A stretch of DNA of 64,000 nt, from assembly GCA_001598975.1 (NCBI GenBank), contig BBXU01000533.1:1-64000 (forward strand), read 5' to 3'. This DNA is from Parachlorella kessleri. Its lineage: Eukaryota > Chlorophyta > Trebouxiophyceae > Chlorellales > Chlorellaceae. Numbering within the stretch: the stretch's first letter is position 1; each line of letters begins with the position of its first letter. Under the pieces are notes generated by a model. That model searched no databases, was not told where the DNA came from, and worked only from the letters and a program-made list of their open reading frames with translations. The translations under genes were made by a program, and so were the position numbers. This document shows, in pieces, positions 47,161-59,600 of the stretch.

Positions 47161-49387
47161 ATGCAGACCCTCCCTCAGGTGCAGCAGCTCTTGCAACCTG
47201 CAACCCTACGCCACCAGCATCCTTTCAGTTGCAAACCACATTTAAACAAGGCCAGGAGATGCAGCTCCAGGAACACAGCTGGGCCCACCACCCAGCTACG
47301 ATTAGCAGTGACACAGCAGCGGCTGACTGCAGCAAAGCAGCAACTCTTGGAGGCAAGTTCCAGGTCACTGGTGCTATGTCAGAGCCACCCCGCTCACAGC
47401 GGTCTTGACTGTGGACCTACAAGCAGGGCTAAACCACACTGAACCGGCGCCCTGCAGCTACTTTCACACCCCGGCTCAAAGGTGACTGGCGGGGCACTGC
47501 TGGCCACCCTAGCAGGCCTAGCAGCCTCCCACCCAGCAGCTGCCGTCATGTTGGACCAGGCAGCTTTCATTCCAGGTGAGCTTGCTGCTGGGAAAGAGAG
47601 GTAATTGCTGCTGCAGCTGGGAAGGGGTCCACCGGGGTGCCAGGGCCATGGCTGGCTTAGTGGCGCCAGCTAGACACCCTGTCCTTGAACTTATTGCAGC
47701 TAAAGATAACTGCACGGTGGAGCCAGGCCTTAACACACGGAGCGCTTGCCTGGCCTGGCTGGCACCTGCGCCGGCTGACTACTCCAGTGGGATCATCCTC
47801 CTTTGCAGGCGTGGTGGGTGACGACCCCTTGCGTGAGGGTTTCATACAAGCCTTCCTACTGATCCTCTTCTCCGAGATTGGCGACAAGACCTTCTTCATA
47901 GCGGTCCTGCTAGCGCTACAGCAGTCGAGGAGCGCGGTGTTTGTGGGCACCTTTGGGGCGCTGGCAGTCATGACAGTCATCTCTGGTGGGTTTGTGGGGC
48001 TCCTCCTAGCGGTGTGCTGTGCATGAAGGCGTCTCTTTTTTATGCTTGGGACTCTTCAAAGTGCATGCCTGCTTGCTGGAGAGGGGGCGAGCGAGCCACT
48101 GGGCAGTCCTGGGACCTACCAGGTGTACGAAATAAGTCAAAAAGAGCCCTGTGCTTGATGCTGGGCTATCCGCGCTGGGGTACTGCTGCAACAGTACCCC
48201 TTTGGATGGCTCACACCTCTGCTGCCAAGGCCTTCTGGAAGTGTATCGGCTAGTGCATCGGCTAGGCAGTCGTGGCTTTCTTGCATGAGTGAAAGGAAGC
48301 CTCGGTCACTCTGCCAATGCATGAGCACCCTTCCCGTGGCCCTGTGCTGCCTGCAGTGGCCCTCGGGGAAGCTCTTCATAAGCTTGACAGCCTGCTACCA
48401 GCCTCCTCCCTGCCGGTGGATGACTTGCTCGCGGTCGCGCTGCTGGTGTTCTTCGGCGTGCGGACGCTGCAGAGCGCGGCCGAGGCGGAGGGGAAAGCTG
48501 CTGAGGAGAAGGAGGAGGCCGCGGAGGTGGTGTCCGGCATGGGGGGAGGTGAGGGGTGGAAGCATGGTTGTCACTGCTTACTTGCCAGCGGTGCCTGAAG
48601 GAAGGCAATGGCAGCAGTGAGCTTGAGCTTGGGCATGGCTCCCGCTTTCGAAGCAGCCAAAGGGGGCTCTAGGGATGATTGGCCGGAGGACACTGTGTGC
48701 CTTCAGTACATGGCTACCAAGGAAGCTGACACTGCGACCGTCGTATCATGTCCCTGCGCCCGTGTTCTGCAGGTGCTGCTGCCGCCACCCTGGCTGCATC
48801 CACCTTTGCACTCGTCTTTGCTGCCGAGTGGGGAGACAAATCCTTTCTTGCAACTATCGCTCTAGCTGCAGCTTCCTCACCCCTCGGTAGGTGTTCGGGG
48901 CATGACAGCTGCATGGTAAGCTCTCCAGCACCTGCTACCGTCATGAGTCGCTAGTTGCTGGTTTTAGCCTCCTTAGTGGGTGTTTTGTTGCCCCTCGAAA
49001 CACTGAAAAAGGACCTTTGTGCAGCGGAAGTGGAGAAACATGCCGCCGGCACGCTCAAAGGGCATGCACCCCCCGGTTCGGCCAGCATCTGCTATGGAGC
49101 ACTTGTTCGAATGAACACATGCTCGGGGCAGTTGCTGTGCGGCTGCCCCCAAGTGCAGAAGATCATACTGCTGCTGTGCCGCCTGACTCTCCTGCCTGCC
49201 TGACACTACTGCAGGAGTGGTCACAGGTGCGATCGCGGGCCATGGGGTGGCCACTATTATCGCAGTGCTAGGAGGCTCGGTACTGGGCAGGTACCTGTCA
49301 GAGCGAGTGGTCCAGTACGTGGGCGGCTCGCTCTTCCTGGTCTTTGCAGCGGCGACCATCTTTGACATCGTCACCGGGCAACACTAG
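47161..49387 (+). CDS. GDT1/PAM71-like (UPF0016) plastid Mn2+/Ca2+ transporter
   Basis: UPF0016 proteins transport Mn2+/Ca2+ (or exchange them for H+); plastid members supply manganese to photosystem II. Exons in phase: about 47470-47575, 47809-47985, 48357-48548, 48773-48886 and 49215-49387 (stop TAG). The family signature E-x-G-D-K-T/S occurs twice as expected: LILFSEIGDKTFFIAVLLAL and LVFAAEWGDKSFLATIALAA. Six or seven membrane helices are visible, including VGTFGALAVMTVISG, DDLLAVALLVFFGVRTLQSA, GVATIIAVLGGSVLG and VVQYVGGSLFLVFAAATIF. The loop between the repeats is acidic (AEAEGKAAEEKEEAAEVV). The 5' part, starting with ATG 47161, is Gln/Ser/Arg-rich, fitting a transit peptide, with ALLATLAGLAASHPAAAVML before the first helix; its exact splicing is not resolved. 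Family assignment is firm; plastid location is inferred. Confidence 0.92.
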
Positions 49388-50621
49388 GCGGCTCCCACCT
49401 GGGCAGCCTGCACACATTTGCGGCGGCAGCAGGGGCACCGGCCGCGGCTGCCGCAGCCGCCGCCACAGCGCGGCACAGGTGGCGGTGCAGGATCGAGCCT
49501 AGCCAGGCTTTAATGGCTTGGGCCCTGCCACAGCTTCTGTCCGTAGAAGTGTCCCGGCCGTACTTTGCTTGACCTGGGCCTGGTATTTGGATCTGCTGGC
49601 AGGTGGCGAGCCTCCACACCGAGGACTGTTGTACTGACAAGGACTAGGCGGGTGTAGGTGTGCATGCTAAAGCACCCACGCTGCGCCTGCCTACATTTCC
49701 CGGAAGTTATTGTTTCCTTTCCTCCCCAAGACCAGGCATACTTCACTACAGCAGTCCCGCGTTGTCTTTGGGCAGTCCCAAACTGTATTGTGCATGCTCT
49801 CATCATCATCGCATCCACGGCTGGCTATGCTTGCCTGTCATGTTTCCGACTGTGTCATGACGTCAGCTGGCTACCACCATCTTGCAGTGTTCAAACTGCG
49901 TGCTGAGTTGTTGACGGCACTGATGATGGGCCGGCATATACTTAGTACAGGCTGTGGTATGTATGAAGACAGGCAATGACAGCTGCAGCTAGCTGTGCAA
50001 AGTTGAGAGCCAGTGAGGGCTCTTGGTTATCAGGCTTGCCAACCATATTACACACGTCACTCTAGGCAGCCATGAGGAGCGCCCCAGCGCTTGTATCAAG
50101 TGGGAGGCCCCAAAAAGAAAAAGGCAAGTGTTGATAGCGCAGACTCGATCTATCATGCCTCACGCGGGAGAGGCACATTGCAGACAGCAGTGCCAGGCGA
50201 ACCATGCAAAGCAGCGAAAATCTCGAAAGTGTTGTGCGGCCACAGTGCGAGTTCACAGAATAGCAACGAGTGGGCACAAGCCTGCCCAATCAACAATGCA
50301 TTGTTTGAGCAACGCAGCAGACGGATTGCAATTGGGACAAAAGAGGTGGTTTCGGGGGGGGGGGGGGGGTTCGATGCCTCACACGGGAAAGCATTCAATC
50401 TCAGAAACCATAAGGAACAACATCAACATGTCCAAGGCATATAGCCAGGGATACCAGGCAGCATGGCTGGCACACGAAGCCAGCAACTTTGGGCAAAGCA
50501 GTCACACACCCGTGAACAATAGCAACCACACAAGGGCATCACACATCATGTTGACCTGCAGACTCATCACACCTGTAGCCTCAGCACACTGCAAGCCTGC
50601 TCTCAAGCTAGCCATGCTCGC
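49388..50621. other. Intergenic region between convergent genes
   Basis: Tail-to-tail spacer between the transporter and the prenyltransferase. ORFs here have no recognisable content. Contains a 16-base poly-G run at 50354-50369. Confidence 0.45.
50354..50369. repeat. Poly-G run of 16 bases
   Basis: Homopolymer of 16 G flanked by TTC. Long G runs are rare and often mis-sized; could form quadruplex-type structure or reflect assembly error. Confidence 0.7.
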
Positions 50622-53542
50622 CTAGCGGAACAGGGGGAGCAGCAGGTACTCCAGATAGAACAGCTTCCACACATCCATGTAGCACTTATAGATGCTGGTG
50701 CTAGAGCTCAGGTCTGTCTGCCGGGCCCGCCAGTACAGTACTGCCCCCAGCACAGCATGGGCGCCCGTCGTGGCCACCCTAGCCCACAGGGAGGACGAGT
50801 AGAGCCCTATCACGATGGCACCTAGGTAGGCAGCTTCCAGTAGGGCTATGCAGGCCCAGTAGATGCGCGGCACGCCCAGCTGCACACTCAAGGTTTGCAG
50901 TCCCGCCTGCAGCAGGGGAGGGCACAACTAGCATACAGCCCTGTCAGTCCAGTATACCCATACCTCCTTCCTAATCCACATCACCCGCCACCCTGACCAA
51001 ATGCTGGGGCATCTTGCCGGTGGATGTTTAAGGGGATGCCGGTGGGTATCTGGGGATGCAACAGGCAGTCAGGCTTGGCCAACTGAGTGGGGCACCTCCC
51101 ACTGCTAGCAGGCCCTCCCAATACACCCGCTCCAAAAGCATGGAAACCGCACCGCCAGCAACGCGCTGTGAGAACAGGGGCCGGCCGAATCCACAATCCA
51201 CAACTTTCAATGCAATCATGCAGGCCAGTCCACAACCACCCCACTGAGCAGCAACCAGAGGAGGAACTCATGCTGTCGGATTGCTCGGCAAGGCTTCGTC
51301 CGCCCCGGCCAGGCAGCATACTCAAGCAAGGCTCAGGCGCATTCAACATCCAGCCCTGTCAGTACAGCCCACCCCTCACTCCCTGTCCGCACTACCTGCC
51401 ACCCAGACTCATACTGGGGTCCCCAGACCGCACACCCTGTCGGACTGCTTGGCTTGGCTTGCCTTCCTCTCCCCCGGCCAGGAAGCATATCGGGGTCCCG
51501 ACGCGTACCTTGCTATCGCCTCGCACATCCGGGATGTCCTTGAAGAGGGCTATCACGATGGAGAACAGCAGCATGAATGAGGTGGCAAATGCCACGGGGC
51601 GGGTGATGGCCGCCAGCCCGCCTGCGCCCCCCAGGGCCCCTCGCATGTGCAGGTAGAAGCCCAGCTGTACCAGCACAGCCCTGCAGTAATATGACTCATT
51701 TTTGATCATCTTTGGGGTTCTGGTAGTATAGCAGAGTCCACGGAGACCAGATGAGTAACTACCAGTAACCCTGGGGGCAGCAAAGGGTGGGGCATACCAC
51801 GAGGCAGAGGCCTCATAGGGTGAACAGCGACCCTCGCCCACAAGGTGCCCCACACTGCCCTGGCTTGCAAAGGTATGCCAGCGGTACTTGGCGGCCCGCT
51901 CAGGAGCAGCATTTCAGGCAAGCTCAGTTGGGACCCGCGGCTCAGAAGCGCTTCCACCCACTCCTTGGGCCAGGTCTCCACCCACAGACAAGCCCACTAC
52001 AGGAGTGTCTGTGTGCCCAGGACCCAACTTCCACACCCACGCGCCCGCTTAAACACCAACCCCTACGGCAACCGTTGCAGTGCACACTCTTCCAGAATGC
52101 CGAAGCGCGACCGGCGCGCCAGACCTGACTGCAGCCCGCGTGGCCGCCAGTGAGGCCACCCACGTCAACCTCGTCGTCTCACAACACCCCCTCCACACCC
52201 ATGGCCCCACCGCAGCGCACCTGACGGCCAGGATGCACCCCGCTGCCAGCAGCGGCCACCGCTTCCACCTCAGCAGCGGCAAGTCCGTCGAGTAGGCTAT
52301 CCCCAGCAACAGGCTGCCCCCCAAGGTCGCCAGCAAAGGCACTGACCCCGTCCAGGTGCCAATAGCGAGCGCGGCAGCACCCGTGGCCACTACAATCGCA
52401 ACGCCCGTGCGGACGCCAAAGTCGCCGGCTGCCAAAGGGAGGTAAGGCTTGTTGATCCTATCAATCTCAATGTCATAAATCTGCATAAGGGGTTTGCAAG
52501 TCAGAAAGGGCTGTCATGCAAAGATTTAGGGCCAGCTTTGCCGGCAGGGTGTGTGCGCAGATGGACGGCAAGGCACAGCCCTGCCATGCAATCTCTGTCA
52601 GAAGAGAGGAGATACTAGGACAGGCCAGGACCCAGACAAGGCCACCCTAGCTGGCCGGGACATGCGGATACCGCATCCCAGCACTGCATCAGTGAATCCC
52701 TACACCATGGCAGATCCATTCTCACTTCCAACGTGGGGGAGGAGCAACAGTCCAAACCCCTACCTGTAGTCCATTCAAGGACACATTTTGCATCCCCTGG
52801 TTCGCCCTTGGTCAGCCAATCTCAACCCTTACTCACGCACCTGGTTGATGCCAACAATGCAGATGTTCATGAGCAGTGCTGATGACAGGGCTTGGAGGAA
52901 GGCTGTGAGCGCTGTGATGCCCAAATCCCCGGGGCCCTGCGGGCCACAGCGCAGCGCGGTGGGGCCGCTTACATGCAGCGCAAGCACTGTTTGCTGGTCC
53001 TACTAGCCCTGCTGTACTTTCTGTAACAACCACGGGCCGCTCAACTGGGACCCCCCCTTTTTCTATTCCCGTCAAGGTACCCAGGCACTGCTGGTGATAA
53101 GAACAGGTATCCTAGGGGAGGCACACTGCAGACTGCCCACAAGTTTCACTCCCGTACTCACCACTGCGAGAGCAGAGATGGAGCAGACGCTGACCAGCGT
53201 GCCCAGCATGGTATGGGGCCGTGTAAACTTGTAGAATGCTAGAAGTCGCGCCGCCAAGGAGCCCACGCGGCTCTGTAAGCTGCTGACTGACTCGGCGGCT
53301 GCATCCAGGCTCAGCTCGCTGCCGCTGTCTAGGTTCTTGGCTGCTGCTGAGGCTCGTTGCCATGCCAACCGCTGTGGGGCTAAGTGGCTCCTGCCACACG
53401 GCGGCTGCCTTGGTTGCAAGCAGCTGAAAACTGGCTGTCGTAAGAAGAGGCCTGTTGCAGGCCTAGCTTGAGATCGCCCTGCAAGGGGGCCAGAAGTCCA
53501 GAATGCCAAGGTAAGATGTGGTGGGGCAGGCTGCCTTGTCAT
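50622..53542 (-). CDS. Homogentisate prenyltransferase (UbiA family, HPT/HST type)
   Basis: UbiA-family membrane enzyme that joins homogentisate to a prenyl diphosphate (phytyl for tocopherol, solanesyl for plastoquinone) in the plastid. Five exons close exactly: 53162-53542, 52841-52936, 52221-52480, 51509-51680, 50622-50906; 397 residues, ATG 53542. N-terminal about 90 residues are basic and Ser/Pro/Gln-rich (SCLQPRQPPCGRSHL), a transit peptide. Then FYKFTRPHTMLGTLVSV; the first diphosphate/Mg motif NQIYDIEIDRINKPYLPLA (NQxxDxxID); LLGIAYSTDLPLLRWKRWPLL; the second motif ALFKDIPDVRGD; and QTLSVQLGVPRIYWACI. Seven to nine membrane helices are present. Motif spacing matches plant VTE2-type enzymes; HPT versus HST cannot be separated by eye. 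Confidence 0.93.
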
Positions 53543-54239
53543 GCTTAAGCTGATGGCCACACCGCCCCACCTGCTCGCCAGCTTGCAACTGGCGGTACCA
53601 GTTCCCTCACAGAGTTCGAGCAAATCATCCCTGCGCCAAACATGGTTAGCCTCGCTCAGCCTCCAGGATCCCTGGGTCTGGACCGGACTGCAAAACCTGT
53701 AAAAGAAAGGCGATCGGCGGTGTGATGGCAACAGTTCGAACCTATACCTTATAGAGTTCGACGCTGGATGGCCCTGCTTATAGGGAGATGCGATCAGGAC
53801 TTCGCAGGCACACCCATGCAGCCACCTTGCTTTCAACTGGAATAGGTGGATGATTGGGAGTGGAATTGGCTGACGATGCATCCGTGGTGTAAGGCAAACC
53901 AGCCCTCTAGCTGCGTTGTACTGCCTTGGAAGCCTGGTAATGCAATGTGATAATGGATCCTGCTGCATGCATGGCACCGACAGATGCTGCCAGATCGTCC
54001 TCAGACTGCCTTTGAAGTTCGGAGTAGCACTCCGTTGCGAAGAGTTTGGGCACTATATCCAGTAGTATTTCATAACAAGCTACGCTCATCATGCGCTGTG
54101 CCGCCTTTCACTGCTACCAGGATGGCAATTCTGCCAAGAGCAACCTGCTGAACCTCGCGAAAACGGCCAAATCTGAACGAAAATAACAGAATATTGAAAA
54201 TGCCATATTCCACAAAATGCAGTGTCCAAAGCGCCCTTG
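53543..54239. other. Intergenic region
   Basis: Between the prenyltransferase start and the Stealth-family stop, both on the minus strand; holds the prenyltransferase promoter. The prenyltransferase reading frame stays open upstream of 53542 to about 53977, so a longer N terminus starting near 53974 is formally possible but looks like UTR. Confidence 0.45.
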
Positions 54240-55860
54240 CTATTTGGGTTCCTCGGCACCTAAATCTTCCAACCCAGAACCTGCGGCACCAGCCACCCTG
54301 CAGCCACCCCCAACCTCTGCTTTACTACAGATACAGTGCCAAAACTGAGGGGCAAAACCAATGCCAATATACCCAACCACGGCAGCACAAATGCTCCTTG
54401 CAACTTGAGAAGATAGCTTGGTGAAAGACTGGCACAAGGTGAAGTCTACAGGAAGGCCGTCCCCGCTGCTAGCTTGGAAGTACCCGGAGGGCAGCTCGGT
54501 AGCGTCCCTAGCTATCTCAGCATAACGAGCTAGTTTTGGCGTCTGCATGCCTAGTTCTAGAGCGGTGTACTGCACAAGGGGGATGGGAGAGAAGTCCCCG
54601 CCTCGCTCCCACGGTGCATAGTACCGCAGCCTATGGGAAGCCGTGCGGTTAAGGGCCGCCCCAAAAATGGCCCAAGCCGCCTTGTACGCAGAGCGGCGCA
54701 GCACAAAGCCGGCATGCCACCCACGCAGCTGCGTCCCTCTTAAGTGCTCAGCTAACAGTTGGCCAGCATTGTAGTACACCCAGCGCCAGGCCTCGGGCTC
54801 AAAGTCTGTCGGCGGCGGCTCAGAGTATATTCTCTGCCAGTGGGGGCTGCTAGAGAGGAACACGTTGGACATGCCAGGCTGCTCAGCAAAGAATCTCTCC
54901 CTGGGGAACGGACGGGACAACCACATATCGTCATTCAGGTACAAAAAGTGCTCCTGCAAGCCTGGGATGCGGTGCAGGAACATCTCAATGACCATGGTAT
55001 TAAAGGTGGGCAGAAACTCCCCAGGGATGAAGCGGCTATGGTCAACTACCTCCACCTTCCCCTGCAGCTCTTGAGACAGCAAGCCCAGCCTGCTTAGCTG
55101 CTGTCCCATCGTGACCACATAAATCCTGCGCACCCAGGGTGCGTATCGGTGTATGGCCGCAAGACACAAGTACACCTCTCCCCTATCAGGCAGCGCCCCC
55201 TTGGGGTACCTAGTGGCGCTATAGTACTTCACCAACTCTTGTCGCCAGAGGGGGTCCGAGGCATTCACCCAAGTCACGACCGCATCGATGGCAGTGTCCG
55301 CATGCCAGGGCCTGGCGGCTTGCTCCTGCAGTAAGGATAGCCACAGCCCAGCTCAGAGGGCAGTCTAGCATCTGCTGCGCCAGCAGTGGGGACGTGTTAC
55401 AGTGAGCTCAGGTGTCTGTAAAGTTGGGTCATTCCCAGCTTTGACGTTTGACTGACCTTAGGTTTGAACTAACTGCGCCCTCATGTCAGGGCAGCTTAGC
55501 AAAGCAAGTTTCCTAGCTCAGGGTTCAGTCCATGGGAGGCTGTGTAACTGAACTGGTTTGCAATTGTGACAGCTGATAACCTGGGCAGAGCCTCGGGTGG
55601 GTCCACACTAGCTACAGCTGTACGCAAACCGTTACCTGGACGTCAAGCTGCACCCTCAAACCAGTCCTGGCGACTCCACAGCCAAGGTTGCTGATCGCCT
55701 TGCTCCGATTAGCTGGGGTAGCCGCCAGTCCCGGCCCCTTGAGCGCGAGTGTCCCTAGTGCACAAGGTCTCCCTGGGTGAAGCCATGATAACCGTAGCCC
55801 AGTCAGGAACAAGGCTAGCAGGCACGCTGCAGTAATGCTAGCCGTGCGCCAGTTGCACAT
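54240..55860 (-). CDS. Stealth-family sugar-phosphate transferase (GNPTAB-like), type II membrane protein
   Basis: Two exons, 55636-55860 and 54240-55325, close in phase; 436 residues. Stealth proteins, including animal GlcNAc-1-phosphotransferase and bacterial capsule enzymes, transfer sugar phosphates. The N terminus MCNWRTASITAACLLALFLT is a cytosolic stub plus membrane helix, giving a Golgi-type luminal enzyme. Conserved regions in order: CR1 DAVVTWVNASDPLW; RIYVVTMGQQ; CR2 VVDHSRFIPGEFLPTFNTMV, IEMFLHRIPGLQEHFLYLND and DDMWLSRPF; CR3-like GWHAGFVLRRSAYKAAW. The C-terminal tail after residue 380 (CAAVVGYIGIGFAPQFWHC) is hydrophobic and not typical of the family; it may be read-through of an unrecognised intron. 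The exon is unusually long (1,086 bases) for this region. The substrate in algae is unknown. Confidence 0.88.
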
Positions 55861-56679
55861 CTGTGGAGCCACTGTTGGTGACGCTCGCCATTCTTGCGTT
55901 TGATCAATTCGAAAGGCGGTACACAGTACGATGGCTTGCCCACATTTCAATGCGCACTACATTGTAACAAGAGCTCACCCGACAGCAGCTTTTCATATGC
56001 TCGTCAAGCGGAAAAAGGCGCGCGCACAATAAGCATCTACAAGAAAAATAGATGCGAATGTTCGTTTCAAGTCGATGACAAACTCACGACTAACATACCA
56101 AGCCACAACCCAGCCCGTTTTGTGGCTAAGCCACAACTAGTGGGCCATGGCTACCTTGCCACAACATAAGCGAAAGCAATCGACACAACCCAACAGCATG
56201 TCGACAGGAGCTCCAAAGACGAGTCAGCAGCGTGCTCCAACAAACAACTCCCAAAGCTGCGTCCCTACCACTGGTAGCTGATTGTACAGGACCGAGCCAA
56301 ACGGACAGAGAATAGGTCTACTGATCACTACAGCCAACGCAGCTTTCCACCCCCCAGCTGGACTGTACTTGGACCGTGAACTGCACGGAAACCATACGTT
56401 TCCTGTTCCAACCCAACACAATACAATACATACGTGCACTCTCTACCACACAACAGGAAATGGCAGTGGAACCCACTGCAAGAATGGGGGGTACTACGAA
56501 TGCAGATCTGACATTCCCCTTCCCGGCAAAAACTGGGCCTTTCCTAGAACACTGTTGATCTCTCAACACAGCGAGCCTAGCATATTGCTGAGAGCTAAGA
56601 TGCACCGGGCAGCAGTCCTACCACTACAGGCCGCTAGAGCACAAACCACTACCAGGTTTCAACAACTCGCTCACACGCA
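55861..56679. other. Intergenic region
   Basis: Upstream of the Stealth gene and downstream of membrane-protein paralog A. ORFs seen on both strands lack recognisable motifs. Nothing further supported. Confidence 0.4.
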
Positions 56680-59600
56680 TTAACCCTTCCTGCCAAAGAT
56701 ACTCAGGCGCATCTTTTTCTCTTGGGGTGGCAGCTCCGCTTGCGAGGAGCGCGTGGCGTTGGCGTCCTGCAGGCGACAGTTGCAAGCTCGCGTTGCAAAA
56801 GAGTGTGGCCCGCGCCCCTCGGGCAGGCCACGTCGCAAGACAGCGGCACAACATACAGGTTGATTTGCATCGCGAGTACCAAGCCTCCTATAAAACTTGC
56901 GCAGGAACAACCAGCCTCAACTACCCCACATCCCAGCCAGGAGGCTGGCAGGCACTCAAGCGCTCGCTGCTGCACGGCTGTAAGGCTGGCTGAGCCACGC
57001 TGGCCGTCAAGCAGTCGACTCACCAGTACAGTGTCAAACTCGTCGTCGGGGACCTCAATGTCGTCGGCGTGAGCCGGGGTGGCAGACACGTTGGCGACAC
57101 CAGGCGCGGGCACCGCGGCACCGCTGCCTGCCCCTGCAAGGTGACCAGAAAGGCTCAAGATGTCACCAAAGTTGGTAGCCGGTGGTTAGAGACCCCCTGT
57201 CTGCACCTCCTTCACAACAACACCTTACTGCATGGTGTGATGCCGCCACCCCTGCAGCGGCCCTCCCTGCCAATTTCTTAAAGACAAACAAACGTCATGC
57301 CAACGACGCCGGCATCCTGCCTAGCTGGCACCCTCGCTGCTGCCCCTCCTTGCCCAAGCCCCCATAGGCCAGCACTTGCTAGGTCAGTCGTCAGACAAAC
57401 ATCGCTCACGCTCTGTGAAGCTGATGCTCGTGCTGCTGCCCTTCTTGCCCAGGCCCAGCTTGGACCGCTCTTCCACCCGCGCCCGCTGCTGCCGGTCCCA
57501 CTCAGCCATCTTGCTGATGCGCTCCAGGGCGGGGGAGGTGTCGCTGCCTGCGAAGAGCACAAGCAGGGAACCACTCAATCAACTGAAGGCAGCACAGCAA
57601 GCCAGCAATTTCACACCGCAGGGTGGATTGCTGATGCGCTCCAAGGCGGGGGAGGTGTCTGCGTGCCTGCCTGCGCCCGGCCTACGAGGAGCAACAGGCA
57701 AGCTTCCCTCGAGGTAGCACAGCAAGCCAGCAATCTCACACCGCAGGGTAGATGGGCTGCCATTACGCACCCTGTTCTTCCAGGCCCTCCCAAGACAGCC
57801 CCTCTGCCCTGGACCCCCACCAGGACCGCTCGGCACCCACTTGGCTGGGCTGCATGACTATCACATGACTCACCCAGCCTGCTTCCCCTGCGCTTTGCTC
57901 GGTGCTCTGCAAGGTCCTCCTGGAACTTCTCCCGCGCCCGCACGTAGCTCTTCCTCCGCAATATTAGCGCGCCCACTGCAGCCCACGCCAGCAGCCACAA
58001 GCAAGCGGCCAGTCAGCCCCGCCGCTCTCCAGCAGGTGTGCACCGCCAAACAATGCGCTTTCCCAATGCCACCTGGTCGGGCCACATACGCATACAGCAT
58101 ATTGGTGTACAGGCACCCTCAAGCCCGCAGAGCCGGCACACGCCCGTGCCCCATCTCCTTCTAGAAGGCATCGAATTCCAAGGGGCACCGAACGCACCGC
58201 AGCCGCCCTGACTTCCCCCTAGGGTCCCTAGCTGTCACAGCCACAGAAGCACTGCTCAAGGCTTTAGGGCACAGCCCCGGAAGTCCCGCCAGCGGTTCTT
58301 TACAGAACCAGCTAGTCAGCCCCCCCCCCCTCCCCGGTGGCTACTACTCACCCAGGGCAGAGATGACCGCCAGCCCCACCACCCCACCAATCACGCCGCC
58401 AATCACCGCCGCCTTGTTGCTGCCGCCGCCGCCCGAGCTCTCAGGGGGGGCGCCTGGTGTGGTGCCCGTGCTGGACTGGACTGTGTTGCTGCTGGGGGTG
58501 GGGGCGGGCACTGGTGTTGGGCTGGGGGACACAGCGCTGGCCGCCGGGGCGGGGGCGGCCGCCGGGGCGGGTGGTGGGGAGGAGGGAGGCGGGGGCGACG
58601 GCGGCGGGGTGGTCTTGTTGGCCACGTCAATGTACCGCAGCACGATCTGGTCCGCCTTGACGGCTGCAGGGAGCACGCAGGGAGGCAGGTGTGCTGTGCT
58701 GGGGAGGGGGAGACCAGCACGAGCAAACATACACGTACACAAGGGGGCAGCATGGGTGGCCAGGGTGGCAGGGGGCAAGTGGGTGCTGCCTTGGGAGTGG
58801 TGGGCCGGCATCCCTACCCCAGCCTGCGCAGCCCTGAGCATGCAAACCACGCTAGGAGAGCCTCAAGTGGCTGGCTGGCCACCACTTGGGGGAAGGCAGG
58901 GGAAGCGTGCACAGCGTAACCACAGGCCAGAACTTCGCCAAACTCACAGGTCCCGGCAACCGAGTTCACAAAGTTGCCATTCGTCATGGACGTCCGCACG
59001 AGGTTGATGATCGAGTTGCCGTCCCAAACGCCGGAGACCGGCTGCGTGGTGTCCCTGCATCACATTCAGAACACAGCATGGTCATGAGCAGCCTCGCTTT
59101 CTCACAAACTAGTAGGTGTGTGTGCCGGGTTTGCCAAGTGCTGCCCAGGCGCTAGGGTGGCTTGCGCTGGAGTGGGCTCGCCCAACCTGGACCAGAAAGG
59201 AATACATGATGCGGTCACCCAGGTTGACGCCCTGCCTTGCGCTGGCATAACCGCCGACACCAAACCCCTCAACCCCGGCACGCAAGGAATACCACCAGAT
59301 CCGGTAGTGTCACCTAAACCGCCCTGCCCACCACACCCACGAAACACAGCGCAGTAAAGCATCCATGCGCAGGCCCCCTATTCAACCTCGTACACTAGAC
59401 AAGCCGGCATCCATGCCACCCACCTACCCAATAACCTCCCCTCCCCGCCGACCGCACCCACATGAAATATCGCAACCACACGGGCCCAACTACCACATGC
59501 TATTCAACCCCTAACGAGCTGCCGTCGCATCGACACAAGTCGCCATTCCACACCCCCCGCCCCGCCCCGCACTCACAGGTAGAGGTACCAGTAGTCACCC

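Noticed and set aside
50023..50625. 200-codon plus-strand frame
   Set aside because: Spans the poly-G tract and overlaps the stop of the prenyltransferase on the other strand; no recognisable protein features.
53725..53765. GTTCGA-containing stretch that resembles a tRNA T-loop
   Set aside because: No matching acceptor stem, A-box or anticodon arm could be found around it.
53543..53977. Longer N terminus for the prenyltransferase (ATG near 53974)
   Set aside because: The frame is open but the ATG at 53542 already gives a normal-length transit peptide and enzyme; the upstream part looks like UTR.
56282..56683. 133-codon plus-strand frame opposite the paralog A tail
   Set aside because: Composition typical of UTR/intergenic sequence and no splice or start context.
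58363..59007. Gly-rich plus-strand frame of 214 codons
   Set aside because: It is the antisense shadow of the Pro/Ala-rich stalk exon of paralog A, where the repetitive GC-rich sequence leaves several frames open.
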